Shown here: piece after piece, positions 32,817-42,537 of the stretch
Layout of the letters: each line of letters begins with the position of its first letter
How positions within the stretch are numbered: the stretch's first letter is position 1
Assembly (NCBI GenBank): GCA_020634515.1
Contig: JACKBL010000003.1
Coordinates: 620,001 to 684,000 of the forward strand
Direction of reading: 5' to 3'
From: Ardenticatenales bacterium
GTDB lineage: Bacteria; Chloroflexota; Anaerolineae; Promineifilales; Promineifilaceae
Length of the DNA: 64,000 bases
Notes under the pieces: model-generated
The model's input: the letters and a program-made list of their open reading frames with translations, nothing else
Database searches by the model: none
Told to the model about the DNA's origin: nothing
Translations under genes and position numbers: made by a program

Positions 32817-35800
32817 ATGACCGACTACCTCACCCTCAACCTTCTGGGCAATGTGACCATCCTCCTAAATGGTCAGCCGCTCACCAGCCTCCCTTCACGC
32901 ACCGCGGAAGCGCTCCTCATCTACGTGGCTTGCCAGGACCGACCGGTGGCGCGCGAGGCGCTGGCGGACCTGCTCTGGGATGATCGTCCGCAGGAGCAGG
33001 CGCAGGCGAATCTGCGCTCGCTGCTGTCCGCGCTGCGGCGGGCGGTGGGCGACCACCTGCTGATCACGCGCCAGGATGTGGCTTTTAATTTCCAGTCGCC
33101 GCATGAGATTGACGCGCGCCGTTTTGAGGCCTTGCCGCGGGATTGGGAAACGCGGATGCCGGCATTTCCCCTCACAGAAAACGACCTGTCGCAACTACAA
33201 ACGGCGGCGGCGCTCTACCAGGGCGATTTCCTGGCCCATTTCACCATCCGCGACGGGCGAGAGTTTGAAGCGTGGCTGCTGGTCACGCGGGAACGGCTGC
33301 GACGGCTGGCGGTGCAGGCGTGGCAAATGTTGGTGCGCCATTTCCTGCTCGTGGGCGATTATCAGGCCGGCATTCCCTACGCGACTCGCCTGGCAGATCT
33401 CGACCCCTACAGCGAGGAAGCCCATCGCCACCTGATGCAGCTCCTGGCCCGCGCCGGACAACGCCACGCCGCCTTACAGCAGTATCAAAAATGCCGGCAG
33501 CTCCTCGCCGACGACCTCGGCGTCCTCCCCCTGGCGGAAACCACCGCCTTCTACGAACGCCTGCGCCGCGCCGGGGCCATCGGGCGGCACAACCTCCCCC
33601 CCGCCCCCACCCCCTTCGTCGGGCGCACCGCCGAACGCGCCGCCCTGCGCCGACACCTTGCCGACCCCGACTGCCGCCTGCTCACCATTCTCGGCCCCGG
33701 CGGCATCGGCAAAACCCGCCTGGCCCTGCAAACGGCGCAAGACATCATCCAACAGCGCCCCGGCATGTTCCTCGATGGCATCTGGTACGTCCCGCTGGCC
33801 GCGCTCTCCTCCGCGCGCCTGCTCTCCGCCACCATCGCCGACGCCCTGGGGCTGGAACTGTCCGGGCAGGCCCCCCCCGACACGCAACTGACGCAGCAAT
33901 TGCGAGAGCGAGAATTGCTGCTCATACTGGACAACATGGAGCATCTGCTGGCGGAAGAGGAAGGCGCGGCGCTGCTGGCGCACCTTCTGCATCACGCCCC
34001 TGACGTGAAACTGCTGGTCACTTCCCGCGAGCGGCTCAATTTGCGGGAGGAGTGGGTCCACGACGCGCCCGGCCTGGCGTACCCGCCGGCGGACGTGTCG
34101 CCGGAGGGGGCGGTGGACTTCAGCGCGGTGCGGTTGTTCTGGCAGCAGGCGCGGCAACTGCGGCGAGATTTTACGCCGACGGAGGAAGATTGGCGGGCGA
34201 TGGCCCAGGTATGCCGGCATCTCGAAGGCATGCCCCTGGGAATCGAACTCGCCGCCGCCTGGGTGCGCCAGTTCACCTGCCCGGAAATCGCCGCCCACGT
34301 CGCCGCCAGCCTCGACTTCCTCAGCACCCCCTACCGCAACCTGCCCGCCCGCCATCGTAGCTTGCAAGCCGTCTTCACGCACACCTGCGCCCTGCTGCGC
34401 GATACAGAGCGCGCCACGTTTTACCGGCTTGCCATTTTCGCCGCCTCCTTCACGTCCGCGGCGGCGGAGACGGTCGCCGCGGCCACGCCGACGCTGCTGG
34501 CCGACCTGGCGGACAAGTCGCTGCTGCGCCGCACCGCCGCCGGACGTTGGGAACTACACACGCTGCTGCGGCATTATGCCGGCATCGAACTCAACCGCGA
34601 TCCCACCGCCCAATTCCAGGTCGCCGCCCGCCACAGCCGCTGCTACGCCGCCTTCCTGCGGCAGCGCGAACCGCTGCTCAACACCCCCGACGAAAAAACG
34701 CACATCGCCGCCATCGACGCCGAAATCGACAACATCCGCGCCGCCTGGACCTGGGCGCTGGCGCAGCGGCAGTTAGCCGACGTGGGCGACATGCTGCACG
34801 CCCTCTTCTACCTCTACGACCGCCACAGCCTCTACCAGCCGGGTTGGCAAATGCTGGCGGAAGCCGCCGCCCACCTGGACACCTTCCCTCCCGGCCCCGA
34901 CCGCGACATGCAACGCGCGCGCCTGCTCACACGCTGGGCGCGCTTCGACCAACGCCTGGGGCAGTACGATGACGCCCGCCGACGGCTGCAAACCAGTGTC
35001 ACCATCCTCCGCGCCGCCAACCGGCCACGCGAACTGGCGCTGGCCCTCGCCTATCTTGGCGAAGGGGAACGGCTGCAAAACAACGCCGTCGCCGCCATCC
35101 CCTACCTGCGCGAAAGCCTGGCGCTGGCGCAAGCGGCCCAGGATCAACAGAAGGAAACGTTGGCCCGCCTTTACTGGGGCAACGCCTGCATCCAGGCGGG
35201 GCGGTATCACGAAGCACGTCAACTATACGAAGCGGGGCTGGCAGGAGGGGCGTATGCCGGCAGTCCGCGCCAACTGGCCGTCTATCTCGACAATCTGGGG
35301 ACTGTCGCCCGCGAATTAGGAGACATGGCCGCCGCCACGGAGCAGTTCCAGGCCGCCATGCGCATCCGCGAGGCGCAGCAAGACCGCTGGGGCATGGCTA
35401 TCTCCGCGAATAACCTGGCCGTGGCGGCCTCAGATGCCGGCAATCAAGCCGACGCCATGCGCCTCTATGAGCGGGCCGTGTCCCTCTTTCGCGACATGGG
35501 ACATCGCGCCGGTCTGGCGCAATCGCTCAGCAATCTGGGGGAAGTAGCCGTGTTGATGGACGAGTTGGCGCGGGCCGGGGAGGTACTCGCGGAAAGCGCG
35601 CGCATCTGGCGCGAAATGGGGCACGCGATGGGCAACGCGCACGCCCTGTTCTGGTTGGGCCGGGTGGCCCTGTTGCGCGGCTTGGATGCGGAGGCGGAAG
35701 CAGAACTGCGGCAGGCGCTGTCTCTGTATCGCACGTTGGACAGCCAGATGGACACAGTGCTGGCGCTGCGCTACCTGGGGCAGACGATGATCCGTCAGGG

Positions 35801-36083
35801 AGACCTGGCGGCGGCGCGGCGCTACTTGCGGGAGGCGCTGCAACTGACGCAGGCGGGAGAACAGGCGCGCCTGAAGATGGAGACGCTGGTGACTTGGGCG
35901 GAGTTGAGTTGGCGCGAGGGGAAGGTGGACCTGGCGGCGGGACTGCTGGCGTATGTGCGGGAAAATGCCGGCAGCAGCCAGGCCGTCCAGAAAGAGGCGG
36001 CGGCGCTGGCGGCGCGGCTCTCCCCCACACCGACGCCGCGCACCTTCGCCGACGAAGCCGACCTGCTGCAACAACTGACTTAA
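32817..36083 (+). CDS. AfsR/SARP-like regulator: BTAD, NB-ARC ATPase and TPR domains
   Basis: A 1,088-residue signal-transduction protein. Residues ~3-95 form a winged helix (LTLNLLGNVTILLNGQPL ... ALRRAVGD), ~120-250 the BTAD helical domain (LDPYSEEAHRHLMQLLARAG), and ~280-560 an NB-ARC-type ATPase with Walker A LGPGGIGKTRLAL and Walker B-like LLLILDNMEHLL. From ~630 to the end are tetratricopeptide repeats. Such proteins sense metabolic or stress cues and switch neighbouring genes; no target is evident here. The ATG at 32817 is chosen because the fold begins immediately after it. Confidence 0.88.
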   Translation: MTDYLTLNLLGNVTILLNGQPLTSLPSRTAEALLIYVACQDRPVAREALADLLWDDRPQEQAQANLRSLLSALRRAVGDHLLITRQDVAFNFQSPHEIDARRFEALPRDWETRMPAFPLTENDLSQLQTAAALYQGDFLAHFTIRDGREFEAWLLVTRERLRRLAVQAWQMLVRHFLLVGDYQAGIPYATRLADLDPYSEEAHRHLMQLLARAGQRHAALQQYQKCRQLLADDLGVLPLAETTAFYERLRRAGAIGRHNLPPAPTPFVGRTAERAALRRHLADPDCRLLTILGPGGIGKTRLALQTAQDIIQQRPGMFLDGIWYVPLAALSSARLLSATIADALGLELSGQAPPDTQLTQQLRERELLLILDNMEHLLAEEEGAALLAHLLHHAPDVKLLVTSRERLNLREEWVHDAPGLAYPPADVSPEGAVDFSAVRLFWQQARQLRRDFTPTEEDWRAMAQVCRHLEGMPLGIELAAAWVRQFTCPEIAAHVAASLDFLSTPYRNLPARHRSLQAVFTHTCALLRDTERATFYRLAIFAASFTSAAAETVAAATPTLLADLADKSLLRRTAAGRWELHTLLRHYAGIELNRDPTAQFQVAARHSRCYAAFLRQREPLLNTPDEKTHIAAIDAEIDNIRAAWTWALAQRQLADVGDMLHALFYLYDRHSLYQPGWQMLAEAAAHLDTFPPGPDRDMQRARLLTRWARFDQRLGQYDDARRRLQTSVTILRAANRPRELALALAYLGEGERLQNNAVAAIPYLRESLALAQAAQDQQKETLARLYWGNACIQAGRYHEARQLYEAGLAGGAYAGSPRQLAVYLDNLGTVARELGDMAAATEQFQAAMRIREAQQDRWGMAISANNLAVAASDAGNQADAMRLYERAVSLFRDMGHRAGLAQSLSNLGEVAVLMDELARAGEVLAESARIWREMGHAMGNAHALFWLGRVALLRGLDAEAEAELRQALSLYRTLDSQMDTVLALRYLGQTMIRQGDLAAARRYLREALQLTQAGEQARLKMETLVTWAELSWREGKVDLAAGLLAYVRENAGSSQAVQKEAAALAARLSPTPTPRTFADEADLLQQLT

Positions 36084-36089
36084 AAAGAA

Positions 36090-36120
36090 GAAACCCGGTT
36101 TTTCAAAAAAACCGGGTTTC
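36090..36120. terminator. Bidirectional terminator between convergent genes
   Basis: GAAACCCGGTTTTT pairs with AAAAACCGGGTTTC. A-rich sequence precedes and T-rich sequence follows on the plus strand, and the reverse holds on the minus strand, so it can serve both the BTAD gene and glyQS. The stem is the same AACCCGGTTTTT palindrome as in the element at 32641-32724. Confidence 0.8.
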
Positions 36121-36130
36121 TATTTCTATT

Positions 36131-39109
36131 TTAGAACCCCTCCAACTCCGACAAGTCCGCGAGGCCGCGCGGCAGGCGGGCAATCGCTTGCAGCAGCGCC
36201 AGCCGATTCTCGCGCACCGCCTGATCCTCGTCCATCACCAGCACGTTATCAAAGAAGCGGGTGATGGCCGGCTGCATCTGGCGTAGCGCGTCAAGAAATG
36301 CCGGCAGCGACCCATCCATCCTGTCGCTCGCCTGCCGATAAGCGGCCAAAAGCTGCTGCTCATCCGCCAGCGCGAAAGCATCGGGGCGCAGCGCATACAC
36401 CTGGTCGTGGCCGCGCGTGATGCGCACGCAGCGGGCGAAGGCGTCCAGCAAATCGCTCCAGCCCGGCTGCTGAATAGCCGCATCCAGCGCCCGCGCCGTT
36501 TCGCCGGCGGCAAAGGGATCAAACGCCTGCTCCGCCAGCACCGCCTTCACCACATGCGTGCTAATGCCCTTCTCCCGCAGCACCACTTCCAGCCGCCCCG
36601 TGATGAAGTCCAGCACTTCCCGCTGCACCGGCCAGTCGGCGGCCACGGGCAACAACGCCGCCGCCTGCGCCAGCGCCGGGCGCAAATCGAAGCGAATCTG
36701 GTTGCCGATCAGGTTCTCGATGATGTGAATGGCGGCGCGGCGCAAGGCAAAGGGGTCATTGGAGCCTTTGGGGGCCAGTCCGGCGGCAAACAGTCCCACA
36801 AGGCTGTCCAGGCGGTCCGCCAGGGCCAGCGCCAGGCCGGGCCGCGTGCGGCTGACCGCCTCGTACTGCTCGGCAATGGCCGCGGCGACGTCCGCGCTTT
36901 CGCCGCTGCGCCGCGCGTAGTGCCCGCCCATCAGCCCTTGCAGGGAGGTCATTTCAACCACGAGGCTGGTGGCCAGGTCGGCCTTGCTGAGGACGGCGGC
37001 GCGGCTGGCAATGGCGGTTTCCGCCGGCGTCAGGTGCAGCATGGCGGCGAGGGCGGGCGTCAGTTTTTCCAGACGGCGCACCTTGTCGCGCATGGAGCCG
37101 AGGTCAAACTGGAAGGTGAGTTTGTCCAGGTCGGGGAGGAAGTCGGCCAGTTCGCGCTTGATGTCGTTGTTGTAGAAGAAGTCGGCGTCGGCGAAGCGGG
37201 CGCGGATGACGTGTTCGTTGCCGTCGGTGACGATGTCCAGATGCACGTTGTCCCCGTTGCGCACGGCGATGAAGTAGGGGAGTAGATTGCCGGCATCATC
37301 GTAAACAGGGAAGTAGCGTTGGTGCTTTTTCATGACGGCGACGAGGGCGTCGGCGGGCAGGGCCAGGTACTTCTGCTCGAAGCTGCCCAGCAGGGGCGTG
37401 GGGCGCTCAACGAGATTGGTGACTTCGGCGAGGAGGGCGTCGTCGCGGCGCAGATGACCGCCACGGGCGGCGGCGAGGGCGCCGGCTTCGCGCCAGATGG
37501 TTTCTCGGCGGTGGTTCGTGTCCACGATGATGCCGTTTTGTTGCATGGCCTGGGCGTAGTCGGCGGCGGCGGCGAGGGGGATGGGGGGGGAGTCGTAGGG
37601 GCGAAGGCCGCGGCTGGTGCGGTTGGCGGAAATGCCGGCATACACAAAAGGCACCACGTCCGTCCCATACAATGCCACCAGCCAGCGCAGCGGGCGGCTG
37701 TAGGTGATGTTGGTATGATTCCACCGCATCGAACGCTCGAATTTAATGCCGGCAATCAGGTCCGGCAGCCGCTCCGCCAGCACCTCCGGCGCGGGACGCC
37801 CCGGCTCAAACACAGAGGCCACCACGTAGCGGCGCTTCCCTTCCGTGACCACGCGCAAATTCGCCACATCCACGCCCTTGCCACGCGCGAAACCGATAGC
37901 CGCCGCCGTTGGTTGCCCATCCGGCGTAAATGCGCGGTCGGCGGGCGGGCCTTTCGCCTCCGTTTCCAGGTCAGTCTGGCGCGCCGCCAGGTTAGGCACA
38001 AACACAGACAGACGGCGGGGCGTGCCGTGGACCTCCACGCGATCATAGCCGAGGCGCAAACTGTCGAGGAGTTCGGGAACCATCTGCCGCAGTTGATTGA
38101 GCGCGGAGGTCAGGTCGGCGGCGGGGAGTTCTTCGCCGCCAATTTCCAGCAGAAAAGCACGCGGGTCGGCGTCCGTGAGCGCGGGCGGCGGCGGCGTTTC
38201 CGCCACGCGCGGCGGCTGGTTCCAGCCGGGCGTCTGGAAAAGAGGATGCCCCAGTTTCTCGCGCTGCTGCAAATACTGCTCCGCCACCTGCCGCGCAATC
38301 GTACGCATACGCCGGAAATAGTTCGCCCGCTCCGTCACCCCAATCGCCCCGCGTGTGTCCAGCACATTGAACAGATGGGAACACTTCAAATTGTAATCAT
38401 GCGCGGGCGCCACCAGGCCGGCCGTGAGGCAGCGTTGGGCTTCCCGCTCGTAGGTGTCGTAGACTTCGTGCAGCGCCTCCACGTCCGCACCAAAGAAGTA
38501 ATACTGGCAGTGTTCAATCTCCGCTTGCAGCAGCACTTCGCCATAGGGCACGCCCGCGCCATACGTCATCTCCCACACGCTATCCGCGTTTTGCAGGGCC
38601 AGGCAGATGCGGTCGAGGCCATAGGTGATCTCCACGGAAACGGGGTCCAGGTCAAAGCCGCCCGCCTGCTGGAAGTAGGTAAACTGCGTGATCTCCTGGC
38701 CGTCCAGCCAGACTTCCCAACCCAGTCCCCACGCGCCGAGTGCCGGGCTTTCCCAGTTATCTTCCACGAAGCGGATGTCGTGTTCGCGGGGGTTGATGCC
38801 GATTGCTTCCAGGCTCTTGAGGTACAGCTCTTGCGGGTTTCCTGGGTCGGGCTTGAGGATGACCTGAAGCTGGTAATGTTGCTGCATTCGGTTGGGGTTG
38901 TCGCCAAAGCGCCCGTCATCGGGGCGAATGCTGGGTTCGACATAGACGACGTTCCACGGCTCCGGCCCCAACACGCGCAGCGATGTGGCCGGGTTCATTG
39001 TGCCCGCGCCAACCTGGATGTTGTATGGCTGCCATACGAGGCAGCCCTGGTCTTTCCAGTAGGTCAATAAACGCAGGATAATGTCGGCGAAACTCAGCTT
39101 TTCACTCAT
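36131..39109 (-). CDS. glyQS: Glycine--tRNA ligase, fused alpha and beta subunits
   Basis: A 992-residue bacterial-type glycyl-tRNA synthetase made as one chain. Residues ~1-290 are the alpha (GlyQ) catalytic subunit (LVWQPYNIQVGAGTMNPATS, DDGRFGDNPNRMQQHYQLQV, CSHLFNVLDTRGAIGVTER). A Pro-rich linker (~305-325) follows, then the beta (GlyS) subunit from AFLLEIGGEELPAADL, with RFADADFFYNNDIK and NDPFALRRAAIHIIENL, to the C-terminal anticodon domain. In most bacteria these are separate genes. ATG at 39109 starts the usual MSEKLSFADIILRLL. Confidence 0.95.
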   Translation of the reverse strand: MSEKLSFADIILRLLTYWKDQGCLVWQPYNIQVGAGTMNPATSLRVLGPEPWNVVYVEPSIRPDDGRFGDNPNRMQQHYQLQVILKPDPGNPQELYLKSLEAIGINPREHDIRFVEDNWESPALGAWGLGWEVWLDGQEITQFTYFQQAGGFDLDPVSVEITYGLDRICLALQNADSVWEMTYGAGVPYGEVLLQAEIEHCQYYFFGADVEALHEVYDTYEREAQRCLTAGLVAPAHDYNLKCSHLFNVLDTRGAIGVTERANYFRRMRTIARQVAEQYLQQREKLGHPLFQTPGWNQPPRVAETPPPPALTDADPRAFLLEIGGEELPAADLTSALNQLRQMVPELLDSLRLGYDRVEVHGTPRRLSVFVPNLAARQTDLETEAKGPPADRAFTPDGQPTAAAIGFARGKGVDVANLRVVTEGKRRYVVASVFEPGRPAPEVLAERLPDLIAGIKFERSMRWNHTNITYSRPLRWLVALYGTDVVPFVYAGISANRTSRGLRPYDSPPIPLAAAADYAQAMQQNGIIVDTNHRRETIWREAGALAAARGGHLRRDDALLAEVTNLVERPTPLLGSFEQKYLALPADALVAVMKKHQRYFPVYDDAGNLLPYFIAVRNGDNVHLDIVTDGNEHVIRARFADADFFYNNDIKRELADFLPDLDKLTFQFDLGSMRDKVRRLEKLTPALAAMLHLTPAETAIASRAAVLSKADLATSLVVEMTSLQGLMGGHYARRSGESADVAAAIAEQYEAVSRTRPGLALALADRLDSLVGLFAAGLAPKGSNDPFALRRAAIHIIENLIGNQIRFDLRPALAQAAALLPVAADWPVQREVLDFITGRLEVVLREKGISTHVVKAVLAEQAFDPFAAGETARALDAAIQQPGWSDLLDAFARCVRITRGHDQVYALRPDAFALADEQQLLAAYRQASDRMDGSLPAFLDALRQMQPAITRFFDNVLVMDEDQAVRENRLALLQAIARLPRGLADLSELEGF

Positions 39110-39425
39110 GCAAATAGTCCATTTTTCTCTGGTGCGATGTGCGTTGCCCATGTACCATGCGGCGAAGCGGCGCGGATGGGGATATGCCGCGCCGGTTGTG
39201 GTGCGATATACTGTTTGTCAAAAGCACACGTTTTTTCCCGGCGGCGTTCATCGCGCAAGTTTTCAATTTTCTGGAGGCCGGTTGTACCATAGCCGCGGGA
39301 TTATAGCATGGGGGCGGAGGTGGTCGCAATGATAGTTGAGTGGGTTGGTAAAATGCCGGCATTCCGCAAGCGGCTGGAACGCGAGCACCCCCCCCTCGCG
39401 GTCAAGAAAGGGACAGGCAGTCATT

Positions 39426-39839
39426 ATGAAACTGGGTGAAACCATTGTTCGGCTTCTTGGCGGCGGAGCTTTGGGCGCGATTATCGGCTTGATCCTGTCG
39501 GCGGCTCCGCTGGCGCTGGCGCGCATTCTGATGACCTTCCTCGGAATCGTGCTGATCGTGTTGATAGGCTTCTTCGTGTTTGGGCTGGAACAGAAGGGGC
39601 GGTTCGCCGTTGTGGGACTCGTCGTTGTGCTGGTCATCTTGCTCTTGCTGGATCAGACCATTGCCGCCGCGCTCTGGCGTGGGGTCCGTTTTCTGGCGGA
39701 TGCGCTGGCCCGCGCCCTGCTGGCGACGCGGGGCAAGACAACGGGGGAAACAGTCCTCATCTGGGCGGTGTTGGGGGCGGTGGTTAGCTGGTTGTCCGGA
39801 TCGGTTAACCCGGATGCGTGGCGGCGTGTGAATCGTTGA
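39426..39839 (+). CDS. Small membrane protein of unknown function
   Basis: A 137-residue protein with three hydrophobic segments (GALGAIIGLILSAAPLALA, IVLIVLIGFFVFGL, FAVVGLVVVLVILLLLD) and a fourth near the end (VLIWAVLGAVVSWLSG). It is not recognised. The ATG at 39426 begins a short amphipathic helix (KLGETIVRLLGG). It stands alone, divergent from glyQS and followed by a nest of repeats. Confidence 0.6.
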   Translation: MKLGETIVRLLGGGALGAIIGLILSAAPLALARILMTFLGIVLIVLIGFFVFGLEQKGRFAVVGLVVVLVILLLLDQTIAAALWRGVRFLADALARALLATRGKTTGETVLIWAVLGAVVSWLSGSVNPDAWRRVNR

Positions 39840-39870
39840 AGATGCCGGCATCTACCTATCCACGACCATC

Positions 39871-40089
39871 TTCCCGGAAGCTGTTTTGATGCTAAATGAC
39901 TTGGGTAAGGGTGTGTTTCATTTCAGTTGACGGTTGCTTGCTGTCGGACAATTCGCTGAATTGTCCTCCGCGATGAAGGGACAATTTAGGCAAATTGTCC
40001 TACGGCGCGGGCAGCCTGAGCAACCCATTTGAAACACACCCCTTGGGTAATGGGGCGCTTTGGGTCTAAAATCGCGCTTCCGGGAAGGT
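39871..40089. repeat. CTTCCCGGAAG element interrupted by a MITE
   Basis: CTTCCCGGAAGCTGTTTTGA starts the element at 39871, and AATCGCGCTTCCGGGAAG ends it at 40089. Removing the MITE (39909-40041) and one copy of its 9-base duplication leaves a 77-base unit that lines up with the one at 53729-53908 after that copy's own insert is removed. Confidence 0.8.
39909..40041. mobile_element. MITE with GGGTGTGTTTCA ends and 9-base target duplication
   Basis: A 133-base element with perfect 12-base terminal inverted repeats, GGGTGTGTTTCA and TGAAACACACCC. Direct repeats CTTGGGTAA flank it at 39900-39908 and 40042-40050. Its interior is a GGACAATT double hairpin like that at 10190-10243. It has no coding capacity, so any transposase acted in trans. 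Confidence 0.88.
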
Positions 40090-40162
40090 CTCACGGATTA
40101 TGTGCCCCGGAGGCCAAATAGCTACGCCGGCCATACGCCTGAGCGAAGAGGGAGAATATGTC

Positions 40163-40696
40163 ATGTCCAATAACAAGGCGCTCACAAATTTGACGATTCG
40201 CCCAGAAACGGAGGCGGATCTCCCCGCCATTCGCGGCGTCAACGAGTCCGCCTTTGGCCGCGCCAATGAAGCCAATCTGGTAGACGCGCTGCGTGGCGTG
40301 GTGTCGCCGTTTCTGTCGCTGGTGGCGGAAGCGGAAGGACAGGTGGTGGGACACATCCTGTTCACGCCGGTTACGGTTGCATCCGCGGCGGGCGATTGGC
40401 AGGCAATCGCGTTGGGGCCAATGGCCGTGCGACCATCCTGGCAAAATCAGGGTGTTGGTTCGGCGTTAGTGCCGGCAGGATTGACCGCCTGCCTGGATAC
40501 CGGGCAACCCATCGTCTTTGTTCTGGGTCACCCGAGATTCTACCCCCGCTTCGGCTTCACTCCCGCGCCGCCGCGCGGCCTTCGCTGCGAATTCGCCGTG
40601 CCTGATGATGTGTTCATGGTCGTGGAACTGCTGCCGGGTGCGCTGGCGGGGCGTGGCGGATTGGTGAGGTATCATGCTGTTTTTGCCGGCACCTGA
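40163..40696 (+). CDS. GNAT-family N-acetyltransferase (YhbS-like)
   Basis: A 177-residue acetyltransferase. TIRPETEADLPAIRGVNESAF opens the fold, GHILFTPVTV is beta-4, and LGPMAVRPSWQNQGVGSALV is the acetyl-CoA-binding motif A. FVLGHPRFYPRFGFTPAPPRGL matches the YhbS/COG3153 branch. The ATG at 40163 follows GGGAG. Substrate unknown. Confidence 0.85.
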   Translation: MSNNKALTNLTIRPETEADLPAIRGVNESAFGRANEANLVDALRGVVSPFLSLVAEAEGQVVGHILFTPVTVASAAGDWQAIALGPMAVRPSWQNQGVGSALVPAGLTACLDTGQPIVFVLGHPRFYPRFGFTPAPPRGLRCEFAVPDDVFMVVELLPGALAGRGGLVRYHAVFAGT

Positions 40697-40771
40697 CCGC
40701 GCCCGTTGAGGTCAGGCAACAGGCGGAACCGGGCATGATATGGCGTCGTTGTGGTTCGTCGTAGACGCGCA

Positions 40772-42022
40772 TCAATGAGCCGCCGTCTGGCTCCAGACGA
40801 GCGGCAGGCGCTTCAGGCCGCGAAAGAGGACGCCGGAGCGCCAGGTCAGGTCAGCGGGGGCGGCCAGGCGCACGTCGGGGAAGCGCGCCAGCAGGGTTTG
40901 CAGGGCGATCTGTCCTTCCAGCCGCGCCAGCGGTGCGCCCAGGCAGTAATGAATGCCCAGGCCAAAAGCCAGATGGCGGTTATCCTCGCGGCGCAAGTCG
41001 CACACGTCCGGGTGGTCAAACTGGGCCGGGTCCCGATTGGCGGACGCCAGCACCACCCGCACCACATCCCCCCGTTGGATCAGATGCCCACGAAATAAAA
41101 CGTCTTCACGCGCCCAGCGCGTCGTGGACGTTTCCACGGGGCCATCGAAGCGCAGCAGTTCGTCAACAGCCGTTTCCAGGATGGCGGGATTGGCCTGCGC
41201 CAATGCCCGCTGCGGGGGGTGCGTCAACAACGTATGCGCGCCGTTGCCGATCAAATTCACGGTCGTTTCGTGCCCCGTCACCAGCAGCAGCACCGCCATG
41301 CTAGAAAGCTCCGTCTCCGTGAGCCGGTCGCCCGCCTGCTCCGCCTGCACCAGCGCCGTGATCAGGTCGTCCTCCGGCTGCACTCGCCGCGCGGCAAAGG
41401 TGCGTCCCAGGTAATCCACCAGCGCCCTGATGCGCTGTTTGCGCTGCCGATAGCTGATGCCGTGGCTGCCGGCGGCAATAATTGCCTGCGACCAGAAGCG
41501 CATCTCTTCCTGGTCCGCCGCGGGAATGCCCAGCATCTCCATGATGACGGTCAAAGGCAGCGGATAGGCATACGCCTCAATCAGGTCCATTTCGCCGCGC
41601 GCGGCCACCCGGTCCAGCAGCGCGTGCGCGATAGCCTGGATGCGCGGGGCCATTTGCGCCACGCGGCGAGGTGTGAAGGCCTGGCTGACCAGCGCCCGCA
41701 GCCGCGTATGGTCAGGCGGATCGGCGAACAGCATGTTGCGGTTAATGAGCTGCAAGAGGGTGTCGGTGTGCGGAATCTGGCCCCAGTCGGCGGGCGGCAG
41801 CGCGTTGAAGATGTCCTTCACGAATCGTTCGTCTTTGAGGACGGCGGCCACGTCTTCATAGCGCGTGATGTACCAGATGGCGATGCCATTGGGGGCAACG
41901 TGGCGGTAGATGGGCGCGTGCTGCCGCATGTGGGCAAACGTGGGGAACGGGTCCCGCTTGAAGGCGCGACTGAACAAATCGTAGTCCACAGGTATCATGG
42001 TCGCCGATTCTTCTATGTCCAT
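40772..42022 (-). CDS. Cytochrome P450
   Basis: A 416-residue soluble bacterial P450. The heme-binding loop FGLGIHYCLGAPLAR (~residue 350) holds the axial Cys, the I-helix is LLVTGHETTVNLIGNG, and the K-helix ExxR is ELLR in AVDELLRFDGPV. Length and lack of a membrane anchor fit class I enzymes needing external ferredoxin; none is nearby. It starts seven bases after a GNAT gene on the same strand, so the two are probably cotranscribed. Confidence 0.92.
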   Translation of the reverse strand: MDIEESATMIPVDYDLFSRAFKRDPFPTFAHMRQHAPIYRHVAPNGIAIWYITRYEDVAAVLKDERFVKDIFNALPPADWGQIPHTDTLLQLINRNMLFADPPDHTRLRALVSQAFTPRRVAQMAPRIQAIAHALLDRVAARGEMDLIEAYAYPLPLTVIMEMLGIPAADQEEMRFWSQAIIAAGSHGISYRQRKQRIRALVDYLGRTFAARRVQPEDDLITALVQAEQAGDRLTETELSSMAVLLLVTGHETTVNLIGNGAHTLLTHPPQRALAQANPAILETAVDELLRFDGPVETSTTRWAREDVLFRGHLIQRGDVVRVVLASANRDPAQFDHPDVCDLRREDNRHLAFGLGIHYCLGAPLARLEGQIALQTLLARFPDVRLAAPADLTWRSGVLFRGLKRLPLVWSQTAAH

Positions 42023-42028
42023 TAGCCG

Positions 42029-42514
42029 TCAACCATCCCTTGCTATGGCCTCCAGGTCAATCTGTAACAATGGTAATTGTCGCCCCTCAGGCAGCGAAGG
42101 GACATCACTAATGTGGCGCGCGCCGAATTTTTGATAGAAGGCAACGGCGTGCGGGTCGGACACAATGCGCACGGCGCGCGCGCCTTGTTGGCGCATATAG
42201 GCCAGGCTATACAGCAACAGCGCCTGTCCAACGCCTTGACCGATGTATGCGGGGGATACAAACAGGTTGTCCAATTCTTGCGTCTGACCCGTGCCGGCAC
42301 AAGCACAGTAGCCCATGATATTGTCTGTTCCGTGAGTTTTGCCAACGGCAACAAAAACGGGGTGGTTTACCACGTAATCCACGGAAATGGTGAGCAGATT
42401 CAGGCTATTCCACAAATCAAGATAGGCCTGTGGGTATTGCCAATGTTGCTTGGATGCTTGCGTAATGCGCGTTAGTTCATCTGCTTCCGTGGGTAAGGCG
42501 CGTCGGATTTCCAT
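42029..42514 (-). CDS. GNAT-family N-acetyltransferase
   Basis: A 161-residue acetyltransferase: IRRALPTEADELTRI at the N-terminus, LDNLFVSPAYIGQGVGQALLLYSLAYM as the acetyl-CoA site and VSDPHAVAFYQKFGARHI as the closing strand-helix. It precedes the P450 gene by six bases. The protein is otherwise unremarkable; its substrate is not predictable. Confidence 0.85.
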   Translation of the reverse strand: MEIRRALPTEADELTRITQASKQHWQYPQAYLDLWNSLNLLTISVDYVVNHPVFVAVGKTHGTDNIMGYCACAGTGQTQELDNLFVSPAYIGQGVGQALLLYSLAYMRQQGARAVRIVSDPHAVAFYQKFGARHISDVPSLPEGRQLPLLQIDLEAIARDG

Positions 42515-42537
42515 GATTTACCGAGGATGTTTTGGGG

